Shown piece by piece: positions 45,907 through 57,488 of a DNA stretch of 64,000 bases. The notes below the pieces were generated by a model. It was not told the DNA's origin, searched no databases, and saw only the letters and a program-made list of their open reading frames with translations. The stretch spans positions 25,175-89,174 of the forward strand of contig JAGLBE010000009.1 in the NCBI GenBank assembly GCA_018260445.1. The letters run 5' to 3'. The stretch comes from Psychrobacter sp. Its GTDB lineage: Bacteria > Pseudomonadota > Gammaproteobacteria > Pseudomonadales > Moraxellaceae. The translations under genes and the position numbers were made by a program. Position 1 is the stretch's first letter; each line of letters opens with the position of its first letter.

Positions 45907-47031
45907 TTATCGCACCTCAATCTTTGACACCTTATTGTCGCTATACGGATAATCGGTATACCCTGCCACCCCGCCACCATAAAAGGTTTGTGGGTCTTGG
46001 CGATTAAAGGGCAAATTGTGTTGTATGCGCTCGGCTAAATCAGGGTTGGCAATATAATCACGCCCAAAAGCAGCCGCATCGATAAACCCCGCCTCAATAT
46101 TGTTTAGCGCTTTGTCCGCCGTATATCCTCCGGCGGCAATAATCATGCGCTCAAACCTTTCTCGAATCCCTTGGCGAAACTCGTCATTGTAAGGCATACC
46201 CCCAGCCCAATCTGGCTCGGATAAATGCAAGTAGACAAGACCACGCAGATTGATTTGCTCAATCAGCCACAGGCTATCGGCCTCGTTATAACCCACATCC
46301 ACCCCGTTAAACGCCCCAAGTGGCGAGATGCGAATGCCAACGTGGTCTTTGTCCCAAGCGGCTATGCAAGCGTCAATCACCTCTAAGGTTAACCTTGCTC
46401 GGTTGTCACGACTGCCGCCATAGCTGTCTACGCGTTGATTGGTCTGCTCGGCCCAAAACTGCTGCAACAAATAGCCGTGGGCGCCGTGTATCTCGACCCC
46501 ATCAAACCCTGCCAATCGAGCATTTTTGGTGGCTTGAGCAAAGTCGGCAACCACTTGCTGTATTTCTGCAATGCTCGCCGCACGAGGCGGCGTGGCATCC
46601 ACCCGAATCGCCTCACCGTCGCTGTCTCTTAGCGAGGTGCGCACCTCAACGTTAACCGCAGAGGCAGAAATCGGCGCTAGGCTATCCGGCTGTAAGCTTT
46701 TGTGCGACACCAACCCGGTGTGCCACAGTTGCACCACAATTTTGCCACCCTTGGCGTGTACTGCATCGGTAATCACTTTCCAAGCGGTTATTTGGTCTTG
46801 GGAGTGCAATCCAGGAGCACCGGCATAGCCTTTGGCCTGCGCTGATACTTGGGTAGCCTCGGTGATGATTAATCCCGCCCCTGCCCGCTGTGCATAGTAT
46901 TCGGCCGCCAAAATGGTCGGTACGTCACTGGGTTCAATAGCTCGTAGTCGGGTAAGCGGTGCCATGACCACTCTGTTTTTTAAAGTTTGTGCGCCCATGG
47001 CGACGGGTTGAAATAATGGGTCATAAGCCAT
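45907..47031 (-). CDS. OYE-family alkene reductase (NemA-like)
   Basis: FMN-dependent NAD(P)H oxidoreductase that reduces activated C=C bonds or nitro compounds. 374 residues in a single TIM barrel: [49 protein letters not shown] and [11 protein letters not shown] are the classical old yellow enzyme signatures, with the two histidine-type ligands of the ring-binding site. AAAGG lies 7 bases before the ATG. Upstream is a repeat-rich spacer; no co-directional neighbour. Its natural substrate is not known. Confidence 0.93.
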   Translation of the reverse strand: MAYDPLFQPVAMGAQTLKNRVVMAPLTRLRAIEPSDVPTILAAEYYAQRAGAGLIITEATQVSAQAKGYAGAPGLHSQDQITAWKVITDAVHAKGGKIVVQLWHTGLVSHKSLQPDSLAPISASAVNVEVRTSLRDSDGEAIRVDATPPRAASIAEIQQVVADFAQATKNARLAGFDGVEIHGAHGYLLQQFWAEQTNQRVDSYGGSRDNRARLTLEVIDACIAAWDKDHVGIRISPLGAFNGVDVGYNEADSLWLIEQINLRGLVYLHLSEPDWAGGMPYNDEFRQGIRERFERMIIAAGGYTADKALNNIEAGFIDAAAFGRDYIANPDLAERIQHNLPFNRQDPQTFYGGGVAGYTDYPYSDNKVSKIEVR

Positions 47032-47503
47032 AATAGTGCCTTTTTGCCGGTTGCTAGTTAGAGTGTTGGTTGACTGACTACTTTCTGTACTGGCTACTTT
47101 CCGTACTGACTACTTTCTGTATTGTGGGCTGACTGCTTTAACGGTTGACATCGTGCGCATTCGTCTATGTTAAAATGTTGTGCAAGTGGTTAATGGTAAA
47201 GTAGCCAAATAGTCAAATAGTTAAGTAGCCAAATAGTCAAGTAGTTAAGTGCTGGGCGAAATTCACGATTCAACAGCCTTTAATATGCGGCATAGTTTTG
47301 ATAAAAAAAGAGGGCAATGCGCTGTGCTACATTTATCAACATACAGACCATAAAAAACCCACCTTGAAGGCGGGCTGTAACTCATATAGCATTGACTAAC
47401 AAACTACCCACTTAAAACCCACTTAAAAACAGTGTTTAATGGCGACAACACGCCTAAAACATCATGCTGTACTGGGTTAACCGTTTGATAAATAAGTCTA
47501 AAT
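47032..47503. other. spacer with tandem duplications
   Basis: About 470 bases without a gene. Contains 16-bp variants of ACTACTTTCTGTACTG near 47074-47125, a 24-base tandem duplication at 47201-47248 (one mismatch), and the terminator of the FadL-like gene at 47351-47374. Confidence 0.6.
47351..47374 (-). terminator. terminator downstream of the FadL-like gene
   Basis: On the minus strand a 7-bp stem CCCGCCT/AGGTGGG (with one G-T pair) has a 3-base loop and is followed by T6. Confidence 0.78.
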
Positions 47504-48838
47504 CTAAAAATGATAGCCTACTTTGACTCCCAGCGCATAGCCATCGCCATCATCAAAATTAGCGAGGGCTCTTTCATTCAGTGATTTATCGATAGGTAAC
47601 TCCGAATACGCTTTACCGCCCTCAAACCACATATATTGGGCGCCAGCTGACACACTTAGGGCATCGGTCAAATCGTAACTACCGCCTAATGCTAACGTTT
47701 TTACCGTATCATAAGGGCCAAGCAAACTTAAAGGCTCGCCAGTACCGGAATCATAGCCCACCCGAACTTCGCCGGCAAGCTTAGGGCTAAACTGCTTGCC
47801 TAATGCCATCTCGACACTGTAGGCATCTTTTTTATACTCGGCTAAGGGCTCGCCCACCACCTGAGTCATGGCATGGGGTGCAATTTCAAACGCCGACCAT
47901 TCTACCCATCTTGCATTTAACATCCCCAATAACTGATACTCTTCGCTAAGCCCAGTTTGAAAATCCAGATTAACCGATTGTGGTGTTTTAAAACCAAGTT
48001 TGGTATTGCCAAACTTAACCTCAGGTAAACCTATGGCGCCTTTGATGCCGGCAGGAATATTGTTATAGTCGGTTGGCCCCTGCGTTCGCAAAATGGCGTT
48101 TAACGTTTTATTGTCTACCAATAAGCTTTCTTGGGCATCAAAATTGTGTTTGCCCTCGCCGCGCCACGTTAGCGCCGCGCGTAACATGATATCGGGCATC
48201 TCATAAGCCACGCCGAGTACAGGAATAATAGCCGCACTGCTATCAGCTGTTTTAAATTGGTAATAAATGGGGTCGCCTGCAAATTGTTGTGCCAAAGTAA
48301 CAAAACCTTCTGCTTTTTGATACTCAAGGCCGCCATATAACCAAAGATTATCCACCACTTTACCGCCCCCCAATAACGTCAAGCCTTGGGTGTCGACACG
48401 GGCTTCGGTTGTGCCCATAGCATTATTAAACTCACTGCCTGCTTGATATAATGTATCAACGCCAAACGGTTCATCGTATAGCAAGGCCAAAGCCGTCCTA
48501 TCATTGGGGGCTATTTTGATGGCAGCACTATACAGATGAAGATCGTCCATCATATCGTCAATATGATGATTGCCTGCACCTATCGGGTTACCTTGGGCGT
48601 CCAACCCCCCAGCCACATCTGTCCCTTCTATATTAGGGTCAACATAGGCATAGGTGAGCTCGGCATAATTGCCAGTTTCAAAAAGGGGTAGAATAGACTG
48701 CTTCGTATATTCGAGCCCTGAGGCATGGGCATTGCTAATGACAACGCTTAGTAACCCGAGCAGACTTAAGCGGGCTACTTTGACAGGCGCAAGCTTGTGG
48801 TTAGAACGTAATGTGATAAACGGTACAGGCCTTTTCAT
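47504..48838 (-). CDS. FadL/OmpP1-like outer-membrane transport protein
   Basis: A 444-residue beta-barrel of the FadL/TodX group, which take up long-chain fatty acids or other hydrophobic molecules. The N-terminus has a long basic start and signal (VKVARLSLLGLLSVVISNAHA), then GLEYTKQSILPLFETGNYAEL; the family segment with alternating aromatic and Gly residues and the C-terminal YALGVKVGYHF (terminal Phe) are typical of outer-membrane barrels. ATG 48838 has AAGGA 6 bases upstream. Next to fadH, which suggests a role with unsaturated fatty acids; this is context only. Has its own downstream terminator. Confidence 0.85.
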   Translation of the reverse strand: MKRPVPFITLRSNHKLAPVKVARLSLLGLLSVVISNAHASGLEYTKQSILPLFETGNYAELTYAYVDPNIEGTDVAGGLDAQGNPIGAGNHHIDDMMDDLHLYSAAIKIAPNDRTALALLYDEPFGVDTLYQAGSEFNNAMGTTEARVDTQGLTLLGGGKVVDNLWLYGGLEYQKAEGFVTLAQQFAGDPIYYQFKTADSSAAIIPVLGVAYEMPDIMLRAALTWRGEGKHNFDAQESLLVDNKTLNAILRTQGPTDYNNIPAGIKGAIGLPEVKFGNTKLGFKTPQSVNLDFQTGLSEEYQLLGMLNARWVEWSAFEIAPHAMTQVVGEPLAEYKKDAYSVEMALGKQFSPKLAGEVRVGYDSGTGEPLSLLGPYDTVKTLALGGSYDLTDALSVSAGAQYMWFEGGKAYSELPIDKSLNERALANFDDGDGYALGVKVGYHF

Positions 48839-48992
48839 AATCATTCCTTGATTCTAATGAATAAACGGTCAATAAACAGACTCATTTTTATGGCTATATC
48901 CTAATTTATTAAATGCTTATCTTTCTACTTTGTCAACATATGTAAGTAGATATTACATTTTTTTATAGACTTGCCGCCGAATAGACGGCAAT

Positions 48993-49031
48993 AAAAAAGG
49001 CCTTCTACAACGGTGCAAGAAGGCCTTTTTT
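48993..49031. terminator. bidirectional terminator after fadH
   Basis: GGCCTTCT (48999-49006) pairs with AGAAGGCC (49018-49025), with A6 before and T6 after. It lies between fadH (minus, stop at 49086) and the FadL-like gene. Confidence 0.88.
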
Positions 49032-49085
49032 GGTGATCTGAACTGGTGATCTGAACTATTTAGCGTTGGGTGCAAAAGATGGCGA

Positions 49086-51335
<2,250 letters not shown>

Positions 51336-51493
51336 TTATAGGGTGAAGGCGATAGGATGAATACAATCGTTTTAATATAGACTATTCAAGATAGCCAATA
51401 ATCAATATCCTACCACAATATGGGCGATAAGCTTGACAACAAAATGCTGATACCCTGCCTATCTTGACCTAAAACTTCCTTTATTTAGCAATC

Positions 51494-52321
51494 TTATTGA
51501 GTTAAAACACCAACATCAACCGTATAGTCCCCACTATATTTAGGTGGGTTCGTGTCTGTTTTAATGTCCATGCGGGTACTCACCCCTACCCAACAAAACC
51601 GCAAGGCACGAGTAAAAAACTGCGCATTTCCTCCTGCACTGTAATTTGTATGGTAAAACGTTATATCAGCAATTATGGGGCTATTACTTTGAGTAGTATG
51701 ACCGACAACGACATCTTTAATAACGGCAAGATCATCTCCGTTGGTTAAAGGCACTGCCTGTTGAGTACCACCGTTTGCTCTAAAAACACTGGGATTGCTT
51801 CTTAAGTATGTTCTAATTATTTCAAATTGATTAGCCCCAAAGTAGTCTTTACAGTTACCTACAGACGCTATTGCCGTAAAGAAATTAAAAATGTTTTTGC
51901 TATTTGTAGTGCCAGGATTAGCAATAGTAGGAAAGTCTGACCTTAACTTATTTAAGTTTAATTGGTCGGGCGTAAATCCTGCTAGATTAATGGAGTTGCT
52001 CATTGGAAAGCTTTGGATGGTATTGGTCATGGCTCTATGCTGGCTACCGTCTTTTACTAGGTCAGTTTGTGACGGCGTAAATTTTAATTTATCCGAGGTG
52101 AAATCTTGTTTGCAAAAGTAAACAATTGGGAGCCCTGTGCTGACTGTTTTAAGCTCAGATAGCACATCTATTGCAGGACAGGCCGCCTGTGCCGCTTGCG
52201 TCCCCATTGCCACCAAAACAAACATGCCCAGTTTAACCCAAATCTTGTGACTTAAAAAATCTTTGAATCCAGAAACACTCGTTACGTCTGTTGTCTCTTT
52301 TTTGCTCATAAGGTTCATCAT
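51494..52321 (-). CDS. putative tip or minor subunit of a divergent chaperone-usher pilus
   Basis: A protein of about 275 residues that I do not place in a named family. Its N-terminus has a long polar region followed by a signal peptide ending AAQA (mature part starts CPAID). The mature part has four cysteines (in CPAID, YFCKQDF, GNCKDYF and RFCWVG), enough for two disulfides, and ends in an alternating beta segment SGDYTVDVGVLTQ, which resembles a donor-strand or closing strand of pilus subunits. It is the last gene of the operon, 84 bases after the usher, the usual place of a tip adhesin. Adhesin role is inferred from place and cysteines only. Start is uncertain between 52321, 52318 and 52309; GAGAGG touches the first. 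Confidence 0.62.
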   Translation of the reverse strand: MMNLMSKKETTDVTSVSGFKDFLSHKIWVKLGMFVLVAMGTQAAQAACPAIDVLSELKTVSTGLPIVYFCKQDFTSDKLKFTPSQTDLVKDGSQHRAMTNTIQSFPMSNSINLAGFTPDQLNLNKLRSDFPTIANPGTTNSKNIFNFFTAIASVGNCKDYFGANQFEIIRTYLRSNPSVFRANGGTQQAVPLTNGDDLAVIKDVVVGHTTQSNSPIIADITFYHTNYSAGGNAQFFTRALRFCWVGVSTRMDIKTDTNPPKYSGDYTVDVGVLTQ

Positions 52322-52404
52322 CCTCTCCCCGTTTATCATGCATAAAGCCAATATCAACCGCTTTATGCTTAAAGCCGAACAGCCTTAAAACAGGCAATTG
52401 GCGT

Positions 52405-55400
52405 TTAGTTAGTATCCGACCCTTTATTGGGTTGCAACTCAACTTGCAGCACAAAATCATCGACAATAACCACATCTTGCGGCGCATAACCCGTCGCTTT
52501 TAACGTATAAGTATCGGGTGCGAGTCCGAGCATTTGAAAATACCCATAACTGCCCGATGGCATAGACTGCACTAACTTACCCTGCTGATACACCGCAACC
52601 AAAACGCCTTCTTTAGCATCAGCAAGTTTGCCAGCTATACCATAGGCTTTTTGCAGCGTGATGGGCACGGCGGTGGGCGCATAATTGCTCACCCGCACTT
52701 TGGGGCTTGGCAACTCGCTGGTGCTGTACTCGATAGGCAAATTTTTAGCATCTAAGCTTAAGGTATAGTCGCCCGGTTCAATATTTTCAATCATAAACTG
52801 GCTTTGGGTAGTCTGGGCGCTTAATAAACTCGCCTGTACCGCTTGCTTATTTAAGATAAATTTTATGGTTTGCGCCTCCAAAGCGGGCTTGGCAGCATGT
52901 GCCACATCCACCAACATGCTTCCACCCCGTTGCTGCGGCATTCTGCCCAAACGCAGTGGCTGTTTTGGCGCTTTAAACAGTTCAAACGATAGCCTAGCAT
53001 ACAGGTAGTTCTCTTGCCCCCACGGGGTGTCCTGCGCTGCTTTGCTGCCTAACTGTGACCCCGTTAAGTCCAAATCATTTAACGCTAAATCGCTAACGTC
53101 TGCATAATTGCGCCCATAGCTTGGGATGCCGCTCACATATCGATGTTGATAGCCCAAACTAAAATTCACTCCATTACGATGGCTCAACTGCCAATCGGCG
53201 CGCCAGCCCAAATGGTTGTCAAACAGGCTATAGCCGACATTCAACTGACTGCTAAGCCCAGTGTCTAATCCTGCTAACCCCGCTTGATTGATTAATTCTG
53301 CTTGATTTGGGCTATCTGCATGGGTTAACCCATCGTCCTTTTGCCGGGCAAAGGGAAATGGTCCAAAAAAACCATTTGGCAAGCGATAACTGATATCGCC
53401 TTGATACAATAAAGGATGCACGCCGTGTAAATGGCTGATCGACTGCCCAAGGCTGCTGCGCTCGTTTAAATTATGGCGTATTGATAGGGTTTCGCTATCT
53501 GCTTGGTTGGTGAATTGGTGGTTAGATTGGTTGTTAGATTGGTGGTTAGCTAAGTTACCACTATGGCTGCCAGAAAAGCTTAACGAATTATGACCCGTTA
53601 AGGTAGGCCATTTTGCGTCGGTACCTTGCGCACTTAGGCGGTTAATGTCCTGCCAATTCAAGCGATAGCCAAACCGCTCATCGCGGCTGCTCCAATCTAG
53701 CCCCATATTAAAGGCATCATTAAAACGGTGATTGACATTGGCATAGGCATAATAAGGCTGGTCATCATACGCAGTCGCATAAGGGCTAGTATCATAATAC
53801 TGGTTAAGCTGAAAATTGGTTTTGTTGTTGGGCTGATAATTTAATAATAGCTGGTGGCGTTGTTCTTGCCATTGTTTTTGCGTTTGCTGCTTGTTTATTG
53901 TGGTAGGTGGCGTTGTCAGGGCTATATTGGCAGGATTTCTTGGATTTGGTAGCGGCGTGGGGATTATAGACGAATACTGCTGATTAACAGAGGCGCTAGT
54001 AAAATAAGGGCTAGCCTGATATTGGCGAGCTTGGTACTGATAGCTGGCGTTAAACTTTTTACGCTGATACTGCCACTGCGCTTGCCATACGTCTTGGTTT
54101 GGACTGTGGGCATAGCTTAAATCGGCATTGCTATAAGTTGCCGGTATAAAGTTGATACCCGTATGCCATGCCAGCGGGGTTGACCTTGAACCGCTCGCAT
54201 CAGCCGCACTTAGCGCGCCACTATTGATGCCGCCACGCCATGCTAGGCGGTTATTTAGCCCGTATTCGGCATACAGGTGCGCTGCCACCTCATTATTATT
54301 ATCGTTGCCGCTGCCGTAGCCATAGCCATTGCCAGCAGCGTTAGTGCTGTTGTTATCCTTAATAAACTGGTCATTGATGACGTTGCCACGCTGCCCCAAA
54401 CCTGCCTCCACCAGCAGCTCACCGGTTGCCACATTGGTGCGGCGTTGACCCAAAAATATGGGGCGCACTTCGAGCGGCTCACGCGCTAAGGGATAGGCAA
54501 AAATGGCGATTTCCACCAACGTCGCCGACAAATTAAATTGACTGGCATCCAGGTTTAAAAACTCATAACGCCCATCTAAGCCAATTTGCACCCGGGCAAT
54601 GGCGCGGCCATTAATACGCAGCTCGGCCACGCCGCCCGGCTCCGCCACACCTGATAGGTTTTGATAATCCTGACTGGTATTTTGCAACAAGCTGTGGCTA
54701 TTGGCGTCAAAATTTGTCACATGGCGCTGGATACTTTGGTTGCTATAGGCCAGCATTGCCCCAGTAAACTCAGTCCCCGAAACTTGCGCGCCTTGCCCAA
54801 GGCCGTTCGGTTGATTGACGCCCAAACGGGTGGCAAACTTATCGCCCGATTTTGCCCAATACAGGTTATCAACCTGCCAATCTGTCAGATGCCAAGGCGC
54901 ATCGGTGAACCCTGTCCAGGCTTGGCTGGCAAACCCCTTTTGATTGTCAGATGCTCGATAATCCGTTGCCTGCCAACCGCTACCACTAACACCCCAAATA
55001 CCGCCAAACGCATAACCATACGCCCCAACGTCGGCCGTTACCTGACGGCTGGTGTTAGCATCACTAACGACTTGCTGGTTTTGATTATCTTTGCTTTGAT
55101 TAATCTTATTCTCATTGATAGACACACCACTATTAAACGATAACCCCAATAGCCCAGCTTTACTGGGGTAGTAGTCAACGGGCGGCGTGGCTGCGCCATT
55201 TTTAGCATCTGCTTTGGCCGCTTGCCGTGCGGCAAGCACCTTGTCGGGTCGCCAGCCCATATTGAGTTTGATGGCCAAATCTTGCGGATGATAGGTGGCA
55301 TTAATCCCCAATTGTTTTAGGGTACTGAGTGCCAAAAAGTCCTGCCCGTTATGGCTGAGCACTTGCGCCTTGGTCAATTGGGTGTCACCAATGGGCGTGA

Positions 55401-55986
55401 TGATGCGATAGCCTTGTGGCGCCTGCGTGCTGGCTAAAAACTCAACCGCGGTTAAACGGGCAATATCGTTAATAGCCAGATAATAGTTATCTAAATCGGC
55501 TAGTTGAGTGGCTGTACTGTTTATATTGGGCGCTGCATTGTCTGTTGTAGCGGCTGGTGTATCAACTTGGGTAGCGACTGGTGTTTTTAGCAAAGCATCT
55601 AAGCTATCGGCCTCTTGCTCATTGATATAAATACCCAGCAAAGTAGGTTGCAGCGGTACAGATGCCGCTATTGGCTTAAGCGCATTGGCTGTTAAGGTGA
55701 GATTAGGTGCGCTTATTTGGTCTACAGCATTTTGGTTGACGGGCGCTATTGGCGACGTTGGTGCTAATAACGGCTCGGCTAGTAACGCAGATTGGCTGAA
55801 TGTGGCGGCTGGCGTTATGGCGGTTATGCTTGTCGATGTTGGTGTTGCTGGGGTAGATATAGGCAGGGTCGCTAAATTGACAGGATTATCGCCCACAGCA
55901 ATTTGCGCCACTACTGTACCAAACCCAAGATAGGTTATTGATAGCAAAGTTGACGCAGGCCGCACATAGCGCCGCTTATACATCAT
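52405..55986 (-). CDS. large usher-like outer-membrane assembly protein
   Basis: A 1193-residue protein that fits an outer-membrane usher by position and by its beta-rich barrel. Layout: signal peptide to about residue 28; a long Ala/Thr/Pro-rich linker to about residue 150; a small domain with GYRIITPIGD and LALSTLKQLGINATYHPQDL; a barrel from about residue 270 to 1000 with many Tyr/Asn/Gln-rich strands; a Ser/Gly plug-like part (GVAELRINGRAIARVQIGLDG...) ; then two beta-sandwich C-terminal domains (SLDAKNLPIEYSTSELPSPK; GKLADAKEGVLVAVYQQGKL). Classical ushers are 800-870 residues and start with a FimD-type N-terminal domain that I cannot find. It lies between chaperone and tip genes, so export of the pilin is its likely job. 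Confidence 0.78.
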   Translation of the reverse strand: MMYKRRYVRPASTLLSITYLGFGTVVAQIAVGDNPVNLATLPISTPATPTSTSITAITPAATFSQSALLAEPLLAPTSPIAPVNQNAVDQISAPNLTLTANALKPIAASVPLQPTLLGIYINEQEADSLDALLKTPVATQVDTPAATTDNAAPNINSTATQLADLDNYYLAINDIARLTAVEFLASTQAPQGYRIITPIGDTQLTKAQVLSHNGQDFLALSTLKQLGINATYHPQDLAIKLNMGWRPDKVLAARQAAKADAKNGAATPPVDYYPSKAGLLGLSFNSGVSINENKINQSKDNQNQQVVSDANTSRQVTADVGAYGYAFGGIWGVSGSGWQATDYRASDNQKGFASQAWTGFTDAPWHLTDWQVDNLYWAKSGDKFATRLGVNQPNGLGQGAQVSGTEFTGAMLAYSNQSIQRHVTNFDANSHSLLQNTSQDYQNLSGVAEPGGVAELRINGRAIARVQIGLDGRYEFLNLDASQFNLSATLVEIAIFAYPLAREPLEVRPIFLGQRRTNVATGELLVEAGLGQRGNVINDQFIKDNNSTNAAGNGYGYGSGNDNNNEVAAHLYAEYGLNNRLAWRGGINSGALSAADASGSRSTPLAWHTGINFIPATYSNADLSYAHSPNQDVWQAQWQYQRKKFNASYQYQARQYQASPYFTSASVNQQYSSIIPTPLPNPRNPANIALTTPPTTINKQQTQKQWQEQRHQLLLNYQPNNKTNFQLNQYYDTSPYATAYDDQPYYAYANVNHRFNDAFNMGLDWSSRDERFGYRLNWQDINRLSAQGTDAKWPTLTGHNSLSFSGSHSGNLANHQSNNQSNHQFTNQADSETLSIRHNLNERSSLGQSISHLHGVHPLLYQGDISYRLPNGFFGPFPFARQKDDGLTHADSPNQAELINQAGLAGLDTGLSSQLNVGYSLFDNHLGWRADWQLSHRNGVNFSLGYQHRYVSGIPSYGRNYADVSDLALNDLDLTGSQLGSKAAQDTPWGQENYLYARLSFELFKAPKQPLRLGRMPQQRGGSMLVDVAHAAKPALEAQTIKFILNKQAVQASLLSAQTTQSQFMIENIEPGDYTLSLDAKNLPIEYSTSELPSPKVRVSNYAPTAVPITLQKAYGIAGKLADAKEGVLVAVYQQGKLVQSMPSGSYGYFQMLGLAPDTYTLKATGYAPQDVVIVDDFVLQVELQPNKGSDTN

Positions 55987-56039
55987 TGCCTGTAGATATC
56001 ATGGTTAGCCACTCCCTTCATCAATCAGTAGACGAGTTG

Positions 56040-56645
56040 TTAATTAACCTCAATAATAATAGGCAGCCCATAACGCGAGCCAATCTCTAAAGTAACGCCC
56101 TTGCCATCGGCATCATAGGTTAACGCATTGTCCACCTGCTGTTTAATCTCTAACATCGCCACATGCTTGCCCGTCGCAAAGCTCATTGGCGGGCGGATAG
56201 ATAGGCGCACCGTCTGATAGCCATTGGGAGCAATGGTAAATTGGGTAGGGTTGATTAGGGTAAACGGTTTTAAGGTGGTTTCGCTGGGGGCTATAGCGGC
56301 GCCGGATGCATCGATATCGATTAGATTAAGCGCTATTTTTTTGGGTTTGTTGCCATAGTTGTAGAGGGTGAGCGATTGGTTTAACCCAGCCGTGTTGGTG
56401 CCCCGCACTAGCGACACGGTTTCAGCGATACGCGCAGGGGTGATGCCCAATTGTGCAGGCGGCAACTCTTTTTGTTTGTCGTCCGTTACCAACAGGCTGG
56501 TGCGCCCCGCATTGTCTTTGCTGCTATGAATAATCAGCTCGGCTTGCGCCAACGGGGTGTATACTGCACTCATTAATAGTGGCAACACCATTAAAGAGTA
56601 GCGTGGTTTAGTCAACTTATTAATTATCAAACTGGTCATCATCAT
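56040..56645 (-). CDS. short periplasmic pilus chaperone, apparently one Ig-like domain
   Basis: A 201-residue protein with a signal peptide ending AQA (about residue 35), so about 166 mature residues. The sequence resembles the first immunoglobulin-like domain of FimC/PapD chaperones: LGITPARIAE, SLTLYNYGNKPKKIALNLID (strands with a basic residue), FTIAPNGYQTVRLSIRPP (G1-like alternating strand) and SRYGLPIIIEVN, which corresponds to the end of domain 1. No residues remain for a typical domain 2, which FimC has (205 mature residues in total). No cysteines. ATG triplets at 56645, 56642 and 56639 are possible starts; GGGG lies just before. Role as subunit chaperone inferred from the operon. 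Confidence 0.75.
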   Translation of the reverse strand: MMMTSLIINKLTKPRYSLMVLPLLMSAVYTPLAQAELIIHSSKDNAGRTSLLVTDDKQKELPPAQLGITPARIAETVSLVRGTNTAGLNQSLTLYNYGNKPKKIALNLIDIDASGAAIAPSETTLKPFTLINPTQFTIAPNGYQTVRLSIRPPMSFATGKHVAMLEIKQQVDNALTYDADGKGVTLEIGSRYGLPIIIEVN

Positions 56646-56754
56646 TTGCCCCGTTTTGTCTTAATATATGGGTGCTATCTTAATGTGCTTCACTGGCTCT
56701 TTAAAACGCTCAGTATATATCATACCCGATTGTCGCGAAAAACCATCTTTTTTT

Positions 56755-56785
56755 GACAAAAATGCCAGCAATAGTGCTGGCATTT
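56755..56785 (-). terminator. hairpin attenuator between pilin and chaperone genes
   Basis: An 11-bp perfect stem AAATGCCAGCA/TGCTGGCATTT (56760-56770 with 56775-56785) has a 4-base loop and, on the minus strand, is followed by T5. It lies about 50 bases after the pilin stop and upstream of the chaperone, so partial termination would keep pilin mRNA in excess. Confidence 0.85.
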
Positions 56786-56834
56786 GATGGAAAACTTAGC
56801 TTAGGGTCATAGAACACTTGCCACAACCTGCGTC

Positions 56835-57488
56835 TTAATTGCCGGTTAAGGTTAGTAAGAAGGTATCGGTAGCTTCTTGTGCGGTAGTGGCAGCGCCTGC
56901 TGAACCACGGGTATTATATTCGCCTGGCTTAGTGGCAGCCGAGACATCTAACTTAAAGCTAATATCACCGATAACCGGCGTCCAACCAGATGGGATATCA
57001 ATAGTAGTACCCGATAGGCTACCTGAAACAAGACTTGGCGCACTGGTTATCACCTTAGAGTTGTTATCAAGTACGCTAAGAAGATTAGTGTTCGGATTTG
57101 TTAGCGCTAAATGCACAGGACCACTAGATAAACTGCGCACCGCCCAAGAATTCTTTAAGGTCACAGAAATAGGTGCTGCCAACGGATTGGTCGCAACAGC
57201 CGATGCTGGATCAATTGGATTTTGAGTAATGGTATAAGTACCTGTCGCTAAGGGAGAGGTCAGTTCATGAATTTTAATATCGCTAATTTCACGTGGGTCG
57301 CTATCATTTGCTGAGGTGGTTGCCACATCGGTCAAAATCAAATGCGCATCATCCCAATGATACAACACTAAAATTTCAGGTAAGGTCACCCGGAAATCGG
57401 TAGAGCCACTAATGGAAGCTGCTGCTGAGGCAAACGACGCCATCGAGAGTACCAATCCAGAGACGGCTATTTTGTTGAATATATTCAT
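56835..57488 (-). CDS. putative major pilin of the divergent chaperone-usher operon
   Basis: A 217-residue secreted protein with a signal peptide of about 22 residues (GLVLSMASFASA). Mature part about 195 residues, no cysteine, rich in Ser, Thr, Ala, Leu, with alternating beta strands and a C-terminal strand DTFLLTLTGN. The N-terminal strand ISGSTDFRVTLPEILVLYHW has the alternating pattern of a donor strand. I do not recognise a named pilin family; the absence of Cys resembles CS1-type subunits more than type 1 or P pili. AAGGA lies 8 bases before the ATG. First gene of the operon, followed by the attenuator hairpin, which fits a major subunit. Confidence 0.7.
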   Translation of the reverse strand: MNIFNKIAVSGLVLSMASFASAAASISGSTDFRVTLPEILVLYHWDDAHLILTDVATTSANDSDPREISDIKIHELTSPLATGTYTITQNPIDPASAVATNPLAAPISVTLKNSWAVRSLSSGPVHLALTNPNTNLLSVLDNNSKVITSAPSLVSGSLSGTTIDIPSGWTPVIGDISFKLDVSAATKPGEYNTRGSAGAATTAQEATDTFLLTLTGN

